From contig NZ_JACCBM010000001.1 in assembly GCF_013409865.1 (NCBI RefSeq), positions 1,798,001 through 1,862,000 of the forward strand: DNA of 64,000 bases, in the 5' to 3' direction. Source of the DNA: Herbiconiux flava (GTDB lineage Bacteria; Actinomycetota; Actinomycetes; Actinomycetales; Microbacteriaceae). The position numbers and the translations under genes were made by a program. Under the pieces are notes generated by a model. It saw nothing but the letters and a program-made list of their open reading frames with translations, was not told where the DNA came from and ran no database searches. Shown here piece by piece: positions 38,892 through 47,351 of the stretch; positions within the stretch are counted from its first letter, which is position 1, and each line of letters opens with the position of its first letter.

Positions 38892-40691
38892 TCACAGCGG
38901 GGTGGTGGGGGTTCCAGGCGAGGCTAGCAGGTCGTCGATCCGCTCCGCGGGCACCGGCTCCGAGATGAGGAAGCCCTGGGCGTAGGTGCAGCCCATCTCG
39001 GCGAGCAGCCGGCGCTGCTCCTCGGTCTCGACGCCCTCGGCGACGGTCTCGCTGCCGAGCTCCTCGGCCAGGGCGATGGTCGATTTCACCAGGGCGCGGG
39101 CGCGGGCATCCCCGCCGACGGTCTCGACGAAGCTGCGGTCGATCTTCACCTCGTCGACCGGGAAGTCGTGCAGGGCGCTGAGGGAGTTGTAGCCCGTGCC
39201 GAAGTCGTCGAGCGAGATGCGCACGCCGGCGGCGCGGAGGGGCTCGATCCGGCGCCAGGCCGCCTCCGGGTCGGCGACGAGCGACTGCTCGGTGATCTCG
39301 AGGGTGAGCGTCGAAGGGGGCAGCGAGCGGAGCCCGAGCGCCGGCAGCACCTCGTGCACGGCGCGGGCATCCTGAAGCCACTCGGCGGTGATGTTGACCG
39401 CCACGCCCACGGGTGTGCCGCGCTGACGCCAGCGGGCGGCGTCGTCGAGCGCGACGTTCAGGATGCTCGACGTCCACGCCCTCAGGGCGCCCGCCTCCTC
39501 GAGCAGCGGAACGAAGTCGGCGGGCACGAGCAGCCCCCGGGTCGGATGCCGCCACCGCACGAGCGCCTCGACGCCGTCGACCCGGCCGGTCGAGAGCCGC
39601 AGCTTCGGCTGGTACATCAGCACGAGCTGCTCGTGGCTCGCGGGGGAGCGCAGCTCGCGCACCGTGCGCTGGCGCCGGCCCGTGGCCCCGACGGCCGGCA
39701 GGGCTCCGCGGCGGAGCGCTACCGAGAGCACCGTCGCGAGCAGAGCGGCCATGGCGAGCACCACCGCGATGATCGAGCCGTCGATGATCGGCGCCAGGAC
39801 GAGCACGGCCAGGGCGGCGGCCATCGAGACGACCGCGAGCGTCGTGCCGGCCCGGGTGGCGGAGGCGGGAGGGGCCACCGCGTCGGGCCGGGCGGTGATG
39901 GCGCAGACCCAGAGCGCGAACAGGAGACAGCCCGCGATCCAGATGGCGTCGAGGGGGGTGCCCACCCGGTAGTCGTCGCTCGGCAGCTGCAGGGCGAGCA
40001 GGGTGTCGGCGGCGGCGAAGAGCAGCAGCGCCGCCCCGACGAGGCGCCAGTGCCCGCCCCAGCGATCCGAGGCGCCGATGGCCACGACGGTGGCCACCAG
40101 CAGCAGGTCGAAGAGCGGGTACATCGTCGACAGCACGAACTCGGTCGTTCCCGTGCCGGCCAGGGCGGAATCGAGGACAGGGGTGAGTGCCAGCGCAAGG
40201 AGGGCCGCCAGCCCGAAGGAGGTGATCACGACGTCGAAGACGACGGTGGCCGTCGGGGCGACGAGGTGCCGACGGGCCAGAACGGACATCGCGGCGACCA
40301 GCAGCAGGTAGAAGGTGAGGTAGAACGCATCCGGCCAGGACGGGAACGGGAGGGCGCCGCTGCGGTCGGTGAGGACGACCGCCACCGAGAGGGTGTCGCC
40401 CAGCACGGTGGCGGCCACGGCACCCGCGGCCAGGGCCGGCGCGACCCGGTGGGCGCGGCTGAGCACCACGGCGGCGATGCAGGCGAGCACGGCCACCCAT
40501 TCGCTGCTCAGAGCGAGCCCGGCCTCGAGCTGCGGGTGCGAACCGGGTAGTGCGAGCGCCAGGAGGGCTGAGACCAGAAGCAGCCCGGCGAGGACCATGA
40601 GCGCGCGCACCGAGCGGCGCCCCGGGACGCCCGCACCGGGCACACCGGAGACGGCCTGACGTCCCGCTGGAATCCTCGCGTCGTGCGTCAC
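38892..40691 (-). CDS. Membrane-anchored EAL-domain c-di-GMP phosphodiesterase
   Basis: A 599-residue protein, GTG start at 40691. Residues about 25-310 form roughly ten TM helices of a MASE-type sensor (VLAGLLLVSALLALAL to AAALAVLVLAPII). Residues about 340-590 are an EAL domain with every catalytic motif: EALVRWRHP, LEITEQS, DDFGTGYNSL, KIDRSFV and VAEGVETEEQRRLL. No GGDEF domain precedes it, so it should only break down c-di-GMP to pGpG. The N-terminal membrane part suggests sensing of a hydrophobic or redox signal. It follows the HAD gene by 26 bases on the same strand. Confidence 0.94.
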   Translation of the reverse strand: MTHDARIPAGRQAVSGVPGAGVPGRRSVRALMVLAGLLLVSALLALALPGSHPQLEAGLALSSEWVAVLACIAAVVLSRAHRVAPALAAGAVAATVLGDTLSVAVVLTDRSGALPFPSWPDAFYLTFYLLLVAAMSVLARRHLVAPTATVVFDVVITSFGLAALLALALTPVLDSALAGTGTTEFVLSTMYPLFDLLLVATVVAIGASDRWGGHWRLVGAALLLFAAADTLLALQLPSDDYRVGTPLDAIWIAGCLLFALWVCAITARPDAVAPPASATRAGTTLAVVSMAAALAVLVLAPIIDGSIIAVVLAMAALLATVLSVALRRGALPAVGATGRRQRTVRELRSPASHEQLVLMYQPKLRLSTGRVDGVEALVRWRHPTRGLLVPADFVPLLEEAGALRAWTSSILNVALDDAARWRQRGTPVGVAVNITAEWLQDARAVHEVLPALGLRSLPPSTLTLEITEQSLVADPEAAWRRIEPLRAAGVRISLDDFGTGYNSLSALHDFPVDEVKIDRSFVETVGGDARARALVKSTIALAEELGSETVAEGVETEEQRRLLAEMGCTYAQGFLISEPVPAERIDDLLASPGTPTTPL

Positions 40692-40726
40692 AGCACCCCC
40701 GTCCCGAGCGTAGCGCCCGGCGAGCG

Positions 40727-42295
40727 TCAGTCGAAGGAGATCGTGGCGTCTCCCCAGGCTTCCCGGATGGCCGCGTCGGGGTCGTCGGCCACGCGCTCGC
40801 CGTGGTCGAAGAGCAGGGTCGCCCGCCGCTCCTCGTCGTAGCGGGGCCACGCGGGTGCCGGGTCGCCGGCCTCGAGGGTGCTGAGGCCGGCGGGCTCGCC
40901 CTCGCTCGCGAACGAGAGCCAGCGGCGCTGCACCGCCTCGGAGAGGTGCCGCGCCTCGGCCAGGCCGCCGAGCCGGAAGCTCGGGTCACGGCGGCCGATG
41001 CCGAGCGTGCCGAAGACGTAGGCGATCTCGGCGCCGTGGGTGGCTCCGATGCCGAGCAGGGACAGCGCCGGGGTGCTGTGGTCGAAGCGGTACATCCAGG
41101 TGGGGGCGACACGGCTGTGGGCCGACGCGAGCCAGATGCCGGGCATCCGGAAGCCGGCGTCGCGCGAGAGCTCGGCGGGCGTGCGGTGGTGCGGGAAGCG
41201 CGGGTAGGCGGCCTCGATGCGGTTCTCGGCGGCGGCGAACTCCGGATGCTCGGCCGCCAGCTCCTCGAACATGACGTGCACCGAGCCTGCAGTGATCGGC
41301 ATCAGCGGCGACTTCATCAGGCGGAACAGCGACGCCTCGTCGTGGTTCGTGCCGATGACGAGCGGAACCGGCAGCTGGCGGCCGGCGCGGTAGGCGTCGA
41401 CCGGATGCTCGGGCACGAGGTCTCCGTCGACCACCGGTGCGACGGCCAGGGTTCCGGGCTGCTCGGCGGCGACGGCCGCGACGAGGTCGAAGGTGGCTCG
41501 GGCGAGGCGGGCGGCGTCGATCGTCCGGAGCTCGCCGGGCGTCGTCGGGGCATCGGGATCGAGGCCGAGCAGGCCGAGGAAGCGGCGGGACACCCGGGCG
41601 GCGCGCTCGCGGTCGTAGACGCTCGTGGCGGGGGAGCTCTCGGCGATGGCGCGGTGGAACAGGCCCCCGGCGGCGGGGGAGGTGAGCAGGGTGGTGATGC
41701 AGCCGGCGCCCGCGGACTCGCCGAAGAGCGTCACGTTGTGAGGGTCGCCGCCGAACGCCGCGATGTTGTGCTGCACCCAGGCGAGGGCGGCGAGCTGGTC
41801 GCGCAGGGCGACGTTGGTCTCGAAGTCGTCGCCCAGGCTCGAGAAGTCGAGGAAGCCGAGGGCGCCGAGGCGGTAGTTGAGGCTCACGACGACGACGTCG
41901 CCGTTCGCGACGAGCTCGGTGCCGTCGAAGAGGGGCTGGGCGCTGGAGCCGGCGACGTAGGCGCCGCCGTGGATCCAGACCATGACGGGGAATGGGCCGT
42001 CGGACTCGTTCGGCGGCGCCAGCACGTTCAGACTTAGGCAGTCCTCCGACTGGGTGACGCCCTCGGGCAGCGAGACCGCCTTGTTCTCGAGCTGCACGGC
42101 CGCCGGGCCGAAGTCGAGGGCCTCACGCACCCCGTCCCACGGCGCGACCGGCGCCGGTGCCCGGAACCGGAGCGGCCCGACCGGAGGGGCGGCGTAGGGG
42201 ATGCCGCGCCACGAGCGCACTCCGCGCCTCAGCGTGCCGCGCAGGGTGCCGGACTCGGTCTCGACGAGGAGCGGATCGCCCGGGAGGTGCGTCAT
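40727..42295 (-). CDS. Type B carboxylesterase
   Basis: A 522-residue cytosolic esterase of the para-nitrobenzyl-esterase type; no signal peptide. The oxyanion HGG is at 109-111 and the nucleophile Ser194 is in GESAGAG. The acidic residue (TNHDEASLF) and His (ATHGAEIAYV) follow in the family order. The EDCLSLNV block near 84-91 is the type B signature. ATG 42295 lies only 28 bases from the start of the divergent methyltransferase, so the two must share a very short promoter region or be leaderless. Confidence 0.93.
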   Translation of the reverse strand: MTHLPGDPLLVETESGTLRGTLRRGVRSWRGIPYAAPPVGPLRFRAPAPVAPWDGVREALDFGPAAVQLENKAVSLPEGVTQSEDCLSLNVLAPPNESDGPFPVMVWIHGGAYVAGSSAQPLFDGTELVANGDVVVVSLNYRLGALGFLDFSSLGDDFETNVALRDQLAALAWVQHNIAAFGGDPHNVTLFGESAGAGCITTLLTSPAAGGLFHRAIAESSPATSVYDRERAARVSRRFLGLLGLDPDAPTTPGELRTIDAARLARATFDLVAAVAAEQPGTLAVAPVVDGDLVPEHPVDAYRAGRQLPVPLVIGTNHDEASLFRLMKSPLMPITAGSVHVMFEELAAEHPEFAAAENRIEAAYPRFPHHRTPAELSRDAGFRMPGIWLASAHSRVAPTWMYRFDHSTPALSLLGIGATHGAEIAYVFGTLGIGRRDPSFRLGGLAEARHLSEAVQRRWLSFASEGEPAGLSTLEAGDPAPAWPRYDEERRATLLFDHGERVADDPDAAIREAWGDATISFD

Positions 42296-42323
42296 GGGGT
42301 CACTGTAGCGATTGAATGGTCGG

Positions 42324-43991
42324 GTGAGCCACGATTCGACCGCCCTTCCGCCCGCCCTCGGCTCGGCCGCTCCGGCCGACGTCGCCCTGGTCGAGGCTCT
42401 GCGCGACGACCTCGTGGCCGCGCGCTTCCGGGTCGACACGATCGACGCGCTGTGGGGGCCCTCGGCGGCGGCCGCCCTGCACCGGGGGCAGCGGGAGCCG
42501 GCGGTTCGCGCGATCGAGCGGGCTCGAGCATCCGGAGCCCCCGTCTCGCCCGTGTCGACGCTGGCCCGGCTCTTCCTGCTGGGGTCGAGCGTGCCGGCTG
42601 ACGAGGTGGCGGATGCTCTGCCGCGGCTCGGGGTCGCCGGCCTCGAGGCGCTGGGCTTCGTCGGGCCCTCTGGCCCTTCTGGCGAGGTTCGGGCCCGCCT
42701 CGACCTGCGGCCGTACAGCTTCGTCGACTCGCTCGGGGCGGGCAGCTGGTGGATCGCCTCGGATCTCGGTGAGTCGGTGCTCGGCCGGCCGCTCGACCCC
42801 GACCACGTGCTCGGCATCGGCGGGGCGTCGATGACGCTGTCAGGGCTGATGATCCCGACGCCCGTCGACTCGGTGCTCGACCTCGGCACCGGATGCGGCA
42901 TCCAGGCCCTGCACGCCGCCCGGCACGCGCGCCGGGTCGTGGCCACCGACATCTCGCGCCGCGCCCTCGCGATCGCCGCCTTCAACGCGCGGCTGAACGG
43001 GATCGACTCGATCGAGTTCCGGCACGGCAGCCTGTTCGAGCCGGTCGCGGGGGAGCGGTTCGACCGGATCGTGTCGAACCCGCCGTTCGTCATCACCCCG
43101 CGGCAGGAGGGCGTGCCCCTCTACGAATACCGCGACGGCGGGCTGGTGGGGGATGCACTGGTGGCGTCCGTCATCCGCTCGGCCCCGTCGCATCTGGCGC
43201 CGGGAGGCATCGCGCAGCTGCTCGGGAACTGGGAGTACCGGGACTCGGACGGGCTGCACCGGGTGCGGTCGTGGGTGGCGTCGTCGCCGGTCGCGGTCGA
43301 CGCGTGGGTAATCGAGCGGGATCGGCAGGATGCGCCGCTGTACGCGGAGACGTGGATCCGGGACGGCGGGACGCGGCCGGGCACCCCGGCGTTCGACTCC
43401 CTCTACTCGAGCTGGCTGGACGACTTCGAGGCGCGGGGCGTGCGCGAGGTGGGGTTCGGGTACGTGCTGCTGCGGCGGCCGATGGCGGCGCCCTCGGTCG
43501 GGGCACCTGCCTCGGCTCCGGCCGGGTCTGCCGGGTCTGCCGGGTCTTCCGGGTCTGCCGTGGCGCCTGCGCCGACCCTCGACCGCTACGAGCGCGTCGA
43601 CGCCGCGATCGGCTCGAACCCCATCGGCCTCGGCGACCACCTCGCGGTCTGCCTCGCCGGCCACGACTGGCAGGCGCACCGCTCCGACGACGAGCTGCTC
43701 GCGGGCACCTACGTGTACGCCTCCGACGTCACCGAGGAGCGCCACTACTGGCCGGGCCACGACGACCCCGTGGTGATGACGCTCCGCCAGGGCGGCGGCT
43801 TCTCGCGCTCGGCCGACCTCGACACCGGCCTCGCGGCGTTCGTCGGAGCCTGCGACGGCGACCTCTCGGCGTCCGCCATCGCGGCGGCCATCGCCCAGGT
43901 GCTGGACGCCGACGAGGCGGCCCTCCGCGCCGCCCTCGCCCCTCGCCTCCGCGCCCTCCTCGTCGACGCCTTCCTCCTCCCCGCCTCCTGA
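42324..43991 (+). CDS. Large N6-type methyltransferase (DUF7059/DUF7782-like)
   Basis: A 555-residue protein. GTG 42324 is the preferred start; an upstream TTG at 42312 is possible. The N-terminal 180 residues are helical. The SAM-binding motif VLDLGTGCGIQAL (near 185) and the NPPF catalytic motif (VSNPPFV, near 251) mark a Rossmann methyltransferase that modifies an exocyclic amino group (protein glutamine, RNA or DNA adenine). A Gly-Ser-Ala linker (GSAGSAGSSGSA) then leads to a C-terminal domain of about 140 residues (YEDVEERHYWPG-like). The substrate is not known. Confidence 0.85.
   Translation: MSHDSTALPPALGSAAPADVALVEALRDDLVAARFRVDTIDALWGPSAAAALHRGQREPAVRAIERARASGAPVSPVSTLARLFLLGSSVPADEVADALPRLGVAGLEALGFVGPSGPSGEVRARLDLRPYSFVDSLGAGSWWIASDLGESVLGRPLDPDHVLGIGGASMTLSGLMIPTPVDSVLDLGTGCGIQALHAARHARRVVATDISRRALAIAAFNARLNGIDSIEFRHGSLFEPVAGERFDRIVSNPPFVITPRQEGVPLYEYRDGGLVGDALVASVIRSAPSHLAPGGIAQLLGNWEYRDSDGLHRVRSWVASSPVAVDAWVIERDRQDAPLYAETWIRDGGTRPGTPAFDSLYSSWLDDFEARGVREVGFGYVLLRRPMAAPSVGAPASAPAGSAGSAGSSGSAVAPAPTLDRYERVDAAIGSNPIGLGDHLAVCLAGHDWQAHRSDDELLAGTYVYASDVTEERHYWPGHDDPVVMTLRQGGGFSRSADLDTGLAAFVGACDGDLSASAIAAAIAQVLDADEAALRAALAPRLRALLVDAFLLPAS
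43522..43557 (+). repeat. Four 9-base tandem repeats in methyltransferase linker
   Basis: CCGGGTCTG is repeated four times (third copy ends TT). It encodes a flexible Gly-Ser-Ala linker between the methyltransferase core and the C-terminal domain, and could change length by slippage without breaking the frame. Confidence 0.85.
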
Positions 43992-43994
43992 GAA

Positions 43995-45950
43995 TCAGTC
44001 AGGCAGGTAGCCCTTCAGCTGCTCACTGACCGCGTTCGAGACGGCTGCCGTCCCACCGAGCACGACGATCCGATACGGACGCAGCCGTTCCAGCTCGCGG
44101 GCGACCGCGGACGGGACGGCGTCGCGGGTGAGGAGAAGCACGGGCGCCCCGTCAGCGATGGCCACCGGAGCGCCCGACAGGGCATCGGGGAAGGTCGCGC
44201 CGGAGGCGATGTAGACGGTGTAGGCGCCGTCGTGGAACTTCTGCGACGAGATGCCGCCCGACACCTCAAATCGATCGGCGCCCTCGATCCGCGACACCGG
44301 TTTCGTTGTCACCAGCTGATCGACCACCGACTGGCTGATGGCATTCGGCCCGCCGAGCACGACGATCTCGGCCGGATCGAGCCGCGTCAACTCGGCGGCG
44401 ACGGCATCGGGGATCCGGTCTTTCTCGATCAGCAGCACCGGCGCCTGAGCCCGACCCGCTGCCGGAGACCCCGATAGCGCGTCGGGGAAGTTCGCCCCTG
44501 ACGCCAGGTACACGACGGGCGTCTTCGGGGCGAACACCGAGGCCGAGATCGCGGCGGACACGACGAAGCGGTCGGCGCCGCCGATCCGGCTGACTGCCGG
44601 CGAATAGGCCTTGAGGCCGGCCTCGACCGACGCGGCGATCGCCGCCGTGCCACCCAGGACGACGATGCGTCGCGGCTTCAGTCGACTGAGTTCGGCGGCG
44701 ACGGGGTCGGGAATCTCGTCTTTCGTCACCAGCAGGACAGGCCCGCCCTTGCCTCCGGCAGCGGCCGACCCCGAGAGCGCATCGGCGAAACCCGTGCCTG
44801 AGGCCACATAGGCCACCGCGGTGTTCGGAGCGAAGCGGCCCCGCGAGATCGCCGCCGACACCTCGAACCGATCGGCGCCTCCGATCCGCTCCACTCGCGG
44901 CGGTGGGCTGAACTGCGGCTGGAACATGACCACCGCAGATCCGGCACCACGCGGTGTCTCGCTCGCGAAGATGCGATCACCCGCCGAATCCGTCGACAGC
45001 GTGCTGTAGTAGTCCTCAGCGGTCGAGCCCTCTAACGTGAGATCGCTCGTGCGGAACATCTGCACTCCGGGCACCCCGATCGCCGCGTCGGCCGAGTAGA
45101 GAACCTGGCGACGGCAGTCCGGGAGAATCTTGGTCGGCATCGACGCCAGAGGCTGCGAGACCGTCAGCCGATGCATGCCCGAGTCGTACTTCTCGATGTG
45201 GATGCCGTACGGGCGGTCGGTGGTGGTGAATACCGTGTCACCGCACACGGCGATCGAGCGGGGGCGGTTCGCCAGAGCCGACGTAGACGACCCGGTCGCG
45301 AAGACCGTCGTGACGCTCGCATCGTCAGTGCTGGTGACAAACGCACGGTGCAGGCCGATGTCGATCGCCATGTCGGATGGGTTCTTTCCCGTCGCCACTG
45401 AGCGCACGCTGCCCGTGGTCGCGTCGATGACGGTGACGTCGTTCGAGGAGGCGTTCATGACGTAGACGACGTGCGACACAGGATCGACCTCGATCCGTAT
45501 ACCGCCGTCGCCTCCGGTCGGGTAGGCGGTGATCACTGTGTCGCGTGTCGCGGAAGCCGGGTCGACATCGATGGCTACCACGCGATTGGGCGTCGATCGG
45601 TCAAGCACGTAGAGGACGTGATCCTGATCGTCGAGCGCAGCGGCCAGGGGGAGGGCCGCTCCCGTTGTGAGGGGCCCGGTCGACGACAGGGCGTCCCCGG
45701 CGACGGTGAAGGTCTCGACCTTGTTCAGGGACGTGTCGACCACGAATCCCCGAGCGGTCGAGGCGTCGACCAGGGCGGCGCCGAGCCCGGCGGAGCCGGG
45801 GTCGGGGATGAGGGAGGACATCCGTTCCAGCTCGATAGCACGCGGCGGGGCGCCGGCCGTCGCGGTGATCGCGGGCGCGAGAAGGGCGAGCCCGACGAGA
45901 ATCAGCGAAGCGACCAGTCCGGAACCGGTGCGGACGAGTGATTGCGGCAT
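43995..45950 (-). CDS. Secreted CWB2-repeat cell-wall protein (paralogue A)
   Basis: A 651-residue exported protein. ATG 45950 follows GGAG by 5 bases; an upstream ATG (45968) has no such site. A Sec signal peptide (ASLILVGLALLAPAITATAGA) leads to about 320 residues of YVTN/NHL-like propeller repeats (VLYVLDRSTPNRVVAIDVD; VVYVMNASSNDVTVIDATTG). Residues about 360-651 hold three cell-wall-binding type 2 repeats, each with the (R)IGGADRFEVSA, VYLASG, FPDALSG and IVVLGG blocks. CWB2 modules anchor proteins to wall polymers. It is a close paralogue of 47336-49285. Confidence 0.93.
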   Translation of the reverse strand: MPQSLVRTGSGLVASLILVGLALLAPAITATAGAPPRAIELERMSSLIPDPGSAGLGAALVDASTARGFVVDTSLNKVETFTVAGDALSSTGPLTTGAALPLAAALDDQDHVLYVLDRSTPNRVVAIDVDPASATRDTVITAYPTGGDGGIRIEVDPVSHVVYVMNASSNDVTVIDATTGSVRSVATGKNPSDMAIDIGLHRAFVTSTDDASVTTVFATGSSTSALANRPRSIAVCGDTVFTTTDRPYGIHIEKYDSGMHRLTVSQPLASMPTKILPDCRRQVLYSADAAIGVPGVQMFRTSDLTLEGSTAEDYYSTLSTDSAGDRIFASETPRGAGSAVVMFQPQFSPPPRVERIGGADRFEVSAAISRGRFAPNTAVAYVASGTGFADALSGSAAAGGKGGPVLLVTKDEIPDPVAAELSRLKPRRIVVLGGTAAIAASVEAGLKAYSPAVSRIGGADRFVVSAAISASVFAPKTPVVYLASGANFPDALSGSPAAGRAQAPVLLIEKDRIPDAVAAELTRLDPAEIVVLGGPNAISQSVVDQLVTTKPVSRIEGADRFEVSGGISSQKFHDGAYTVYIASGATFPDALSGAPVAIADGAPVLLLTRDAVPSAVARELERLRPYRIVVLGGTAAVSNAVSEQLKGYLPD

Positions 45951-46049
45951 GAATACTCCGATTGTCATAGTGAGGATAATTCATCCAAGTCGCTCTTGTC
46001 ACGCTCGGTGGGCCTATCCCTGCCGCGACGGCGGGCCTAGCCTGGCGGC

Positions 46050-47351
46050 ATGAGCGGAGACGGAGCGGGCGGAGGTGGCAATGGAGCGCGCGTGGTGCGC
46101 GCCGAGGTGTGCGTCGTGGGCGGTGGGCCGGCGGGGGTGATGCTCGGGTACCTGCTCGCGCGGGCCGGGGTCGAGGTCGTGGTGCTCGAGAAGCACGCCG
46201 ACTTCTTCCGCGACTTCCGCGGCGACACGATCCACCCGTCGACGCTGGCGCTGCTCGGGCAGCTGGGGCTGCGGGAGGAGTTCCTCGAGCTGCCGCACAG
46301 CGAGGTGGGCAAGCTCGACGCCGTGGTGAACGGCACGCGCATCCACGCCGTCGACTTCGCACGGCTCGGCGGGGAGGACGACTTCCTGACCTTCATGCCG
46401 CAGTGGGACTTCCTCTCCTTCCTCACGCGCAAGGCGTCCGAGTTCGCGTCGTTCCGCATCCTCATGGGCACAGCGGCCACCGGGGTGCTGGACGAGGGCG
46501 GACGCATCACCGGGGTGACCGCCGAGGACGCCGACGGCCCGCTCGATGTGCACGCCGGCCTGACCGTCGCCGCCGACGGGCGGGGCTCGACGGTGCGGCC
46601 CGCCGCGGGCTTCGTGCCTAGGGAGTCCGGCGTCGGCATCGACGTGCTGTGGTTCTCGCTGCCGAAGCCGCGCGCGACGCTGAAGCCCACGCTGCTCTAC
46701 GTCGCCGACGGCTCGTTCGTGCTCACGATCGACCGGCGCGACCACTTCCAGGCCGGCCAGATCATCCCCAAGGGTCGCTTCGACGAGGTCAAGGCCGCGG
46801 GGCTCGAGGCCTTCCGGCAGAACCTCGCGGCCACCGCCAAGCCGCTGACGAGCGTGGTCGGCACCCTCACCGACTGGGACCAGGTGAAGCTGCTCAGCGT
46901 GCAGGTCTCCCATCTCGAGCGGTGGCACCGGCCGGGCCTGCTCTGCATCGGCGACTCGGCGCACGCCATGTCGCCGGCGTTCGGTGTCGGGGTCAACTAC
47001 GCGATCCAGGATGCGGTGGCCACCGCCAACGCGCTCGTCACGACCCTGCGCTCGGGCGGGGGCGCCGCGGTCACCGACGCCCAGCTCGCGGCTATCCAGC
47101 GCCGCCGGCTGCCGCCGGTGCGCCTGATGCAGGCGCTCCAGCTGCGGGTGCACGCCACGATCGCGAAGCCCGGTGCGGGGCCGCTCCTCGCCACGCCGCC
47201 GACGGCACTCCAGCGCGCCGCCCTGTCGCTGCTCGTCCCCGCCCTGCAGGCCGTGGCCCCTCGCCTCATCGGCCGCGGCTTCCGCCCCGAGACGATCTCG
47301 CCCGCCCTCCTCGCCGCCCCGCAGCCGTCGGCCGACTACCCGGAAAGGTAA
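46050..47351 (+). CDS. FAD-dependent monooxygenase/oxidoreductase
   Basis: A 433-residue PHBH-type flavoprotein. The N-terminal dinucleotide loop VVGGGPAGVMLG (GGGPAG at 24-29), the middle strand with VAADGRGSTVRPAAG and the GDSAHAMSPAFGVGVNYAIQDA motif identify it. A Gly/Asn-rich 12-residue N-terminus precedes the fold. It sits between the two CWB2 genes on the opposite strand. Its 3' end overlaps the end of paralogue B by 16 bases (convergent). The substrate is unknown. Confidence 0.93.
   Translation: MSGDGAGGGGNGARVVRAEVCVVGGGPAGVMLGYLLARAGVEVVVLEKHADFFRDFRGDTIHPSTLALLGQLGLREEFLELPHSEVGKLDAVVNGTRIHAVDFARLGGEDDFLTFMPQWDFLSFLTRKASEFASFRILMGTAATGVLDEGGRITGVTAEDADGPLDVHAGLTVAADGRGSTVRPAAGFVPRESGVGIDVLWFSLPKPRATLKPTLLYVADGSFVLTIDRRDHFQAGQIIPKGRFDEVKAAGLEAFRQNLAATAKPLTSVVGTLTDWDQVKLLSVQVSHLERWHRPGLLCIGDSAHAMSPAFGVGVNYAIQDAVATANALVTTLRSGGGAAVTDAQLAAIQRRRLPPVRLMQALQLRVHATIAKPGAGPLLATPPTALQRAALSLLVPALQAVAPRLIGRGFRPETISPALLAAPQPSADYPER

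Noticed and set aside
36484..38985. Open plus-strand frame parallel to the antiporter
   Set aside because: It is a shifted frame of the CPA1 gene whose TM pattern and motifs are in the other frame.
38866..41112. Long minus-strand open frame running upstream of the HAD gene
   Set aside because: The part upstream of the TTG start overlaps the EAL and esterase genes in another frame and has a low-complexity translation; only the 253-residue HAD segment is real.
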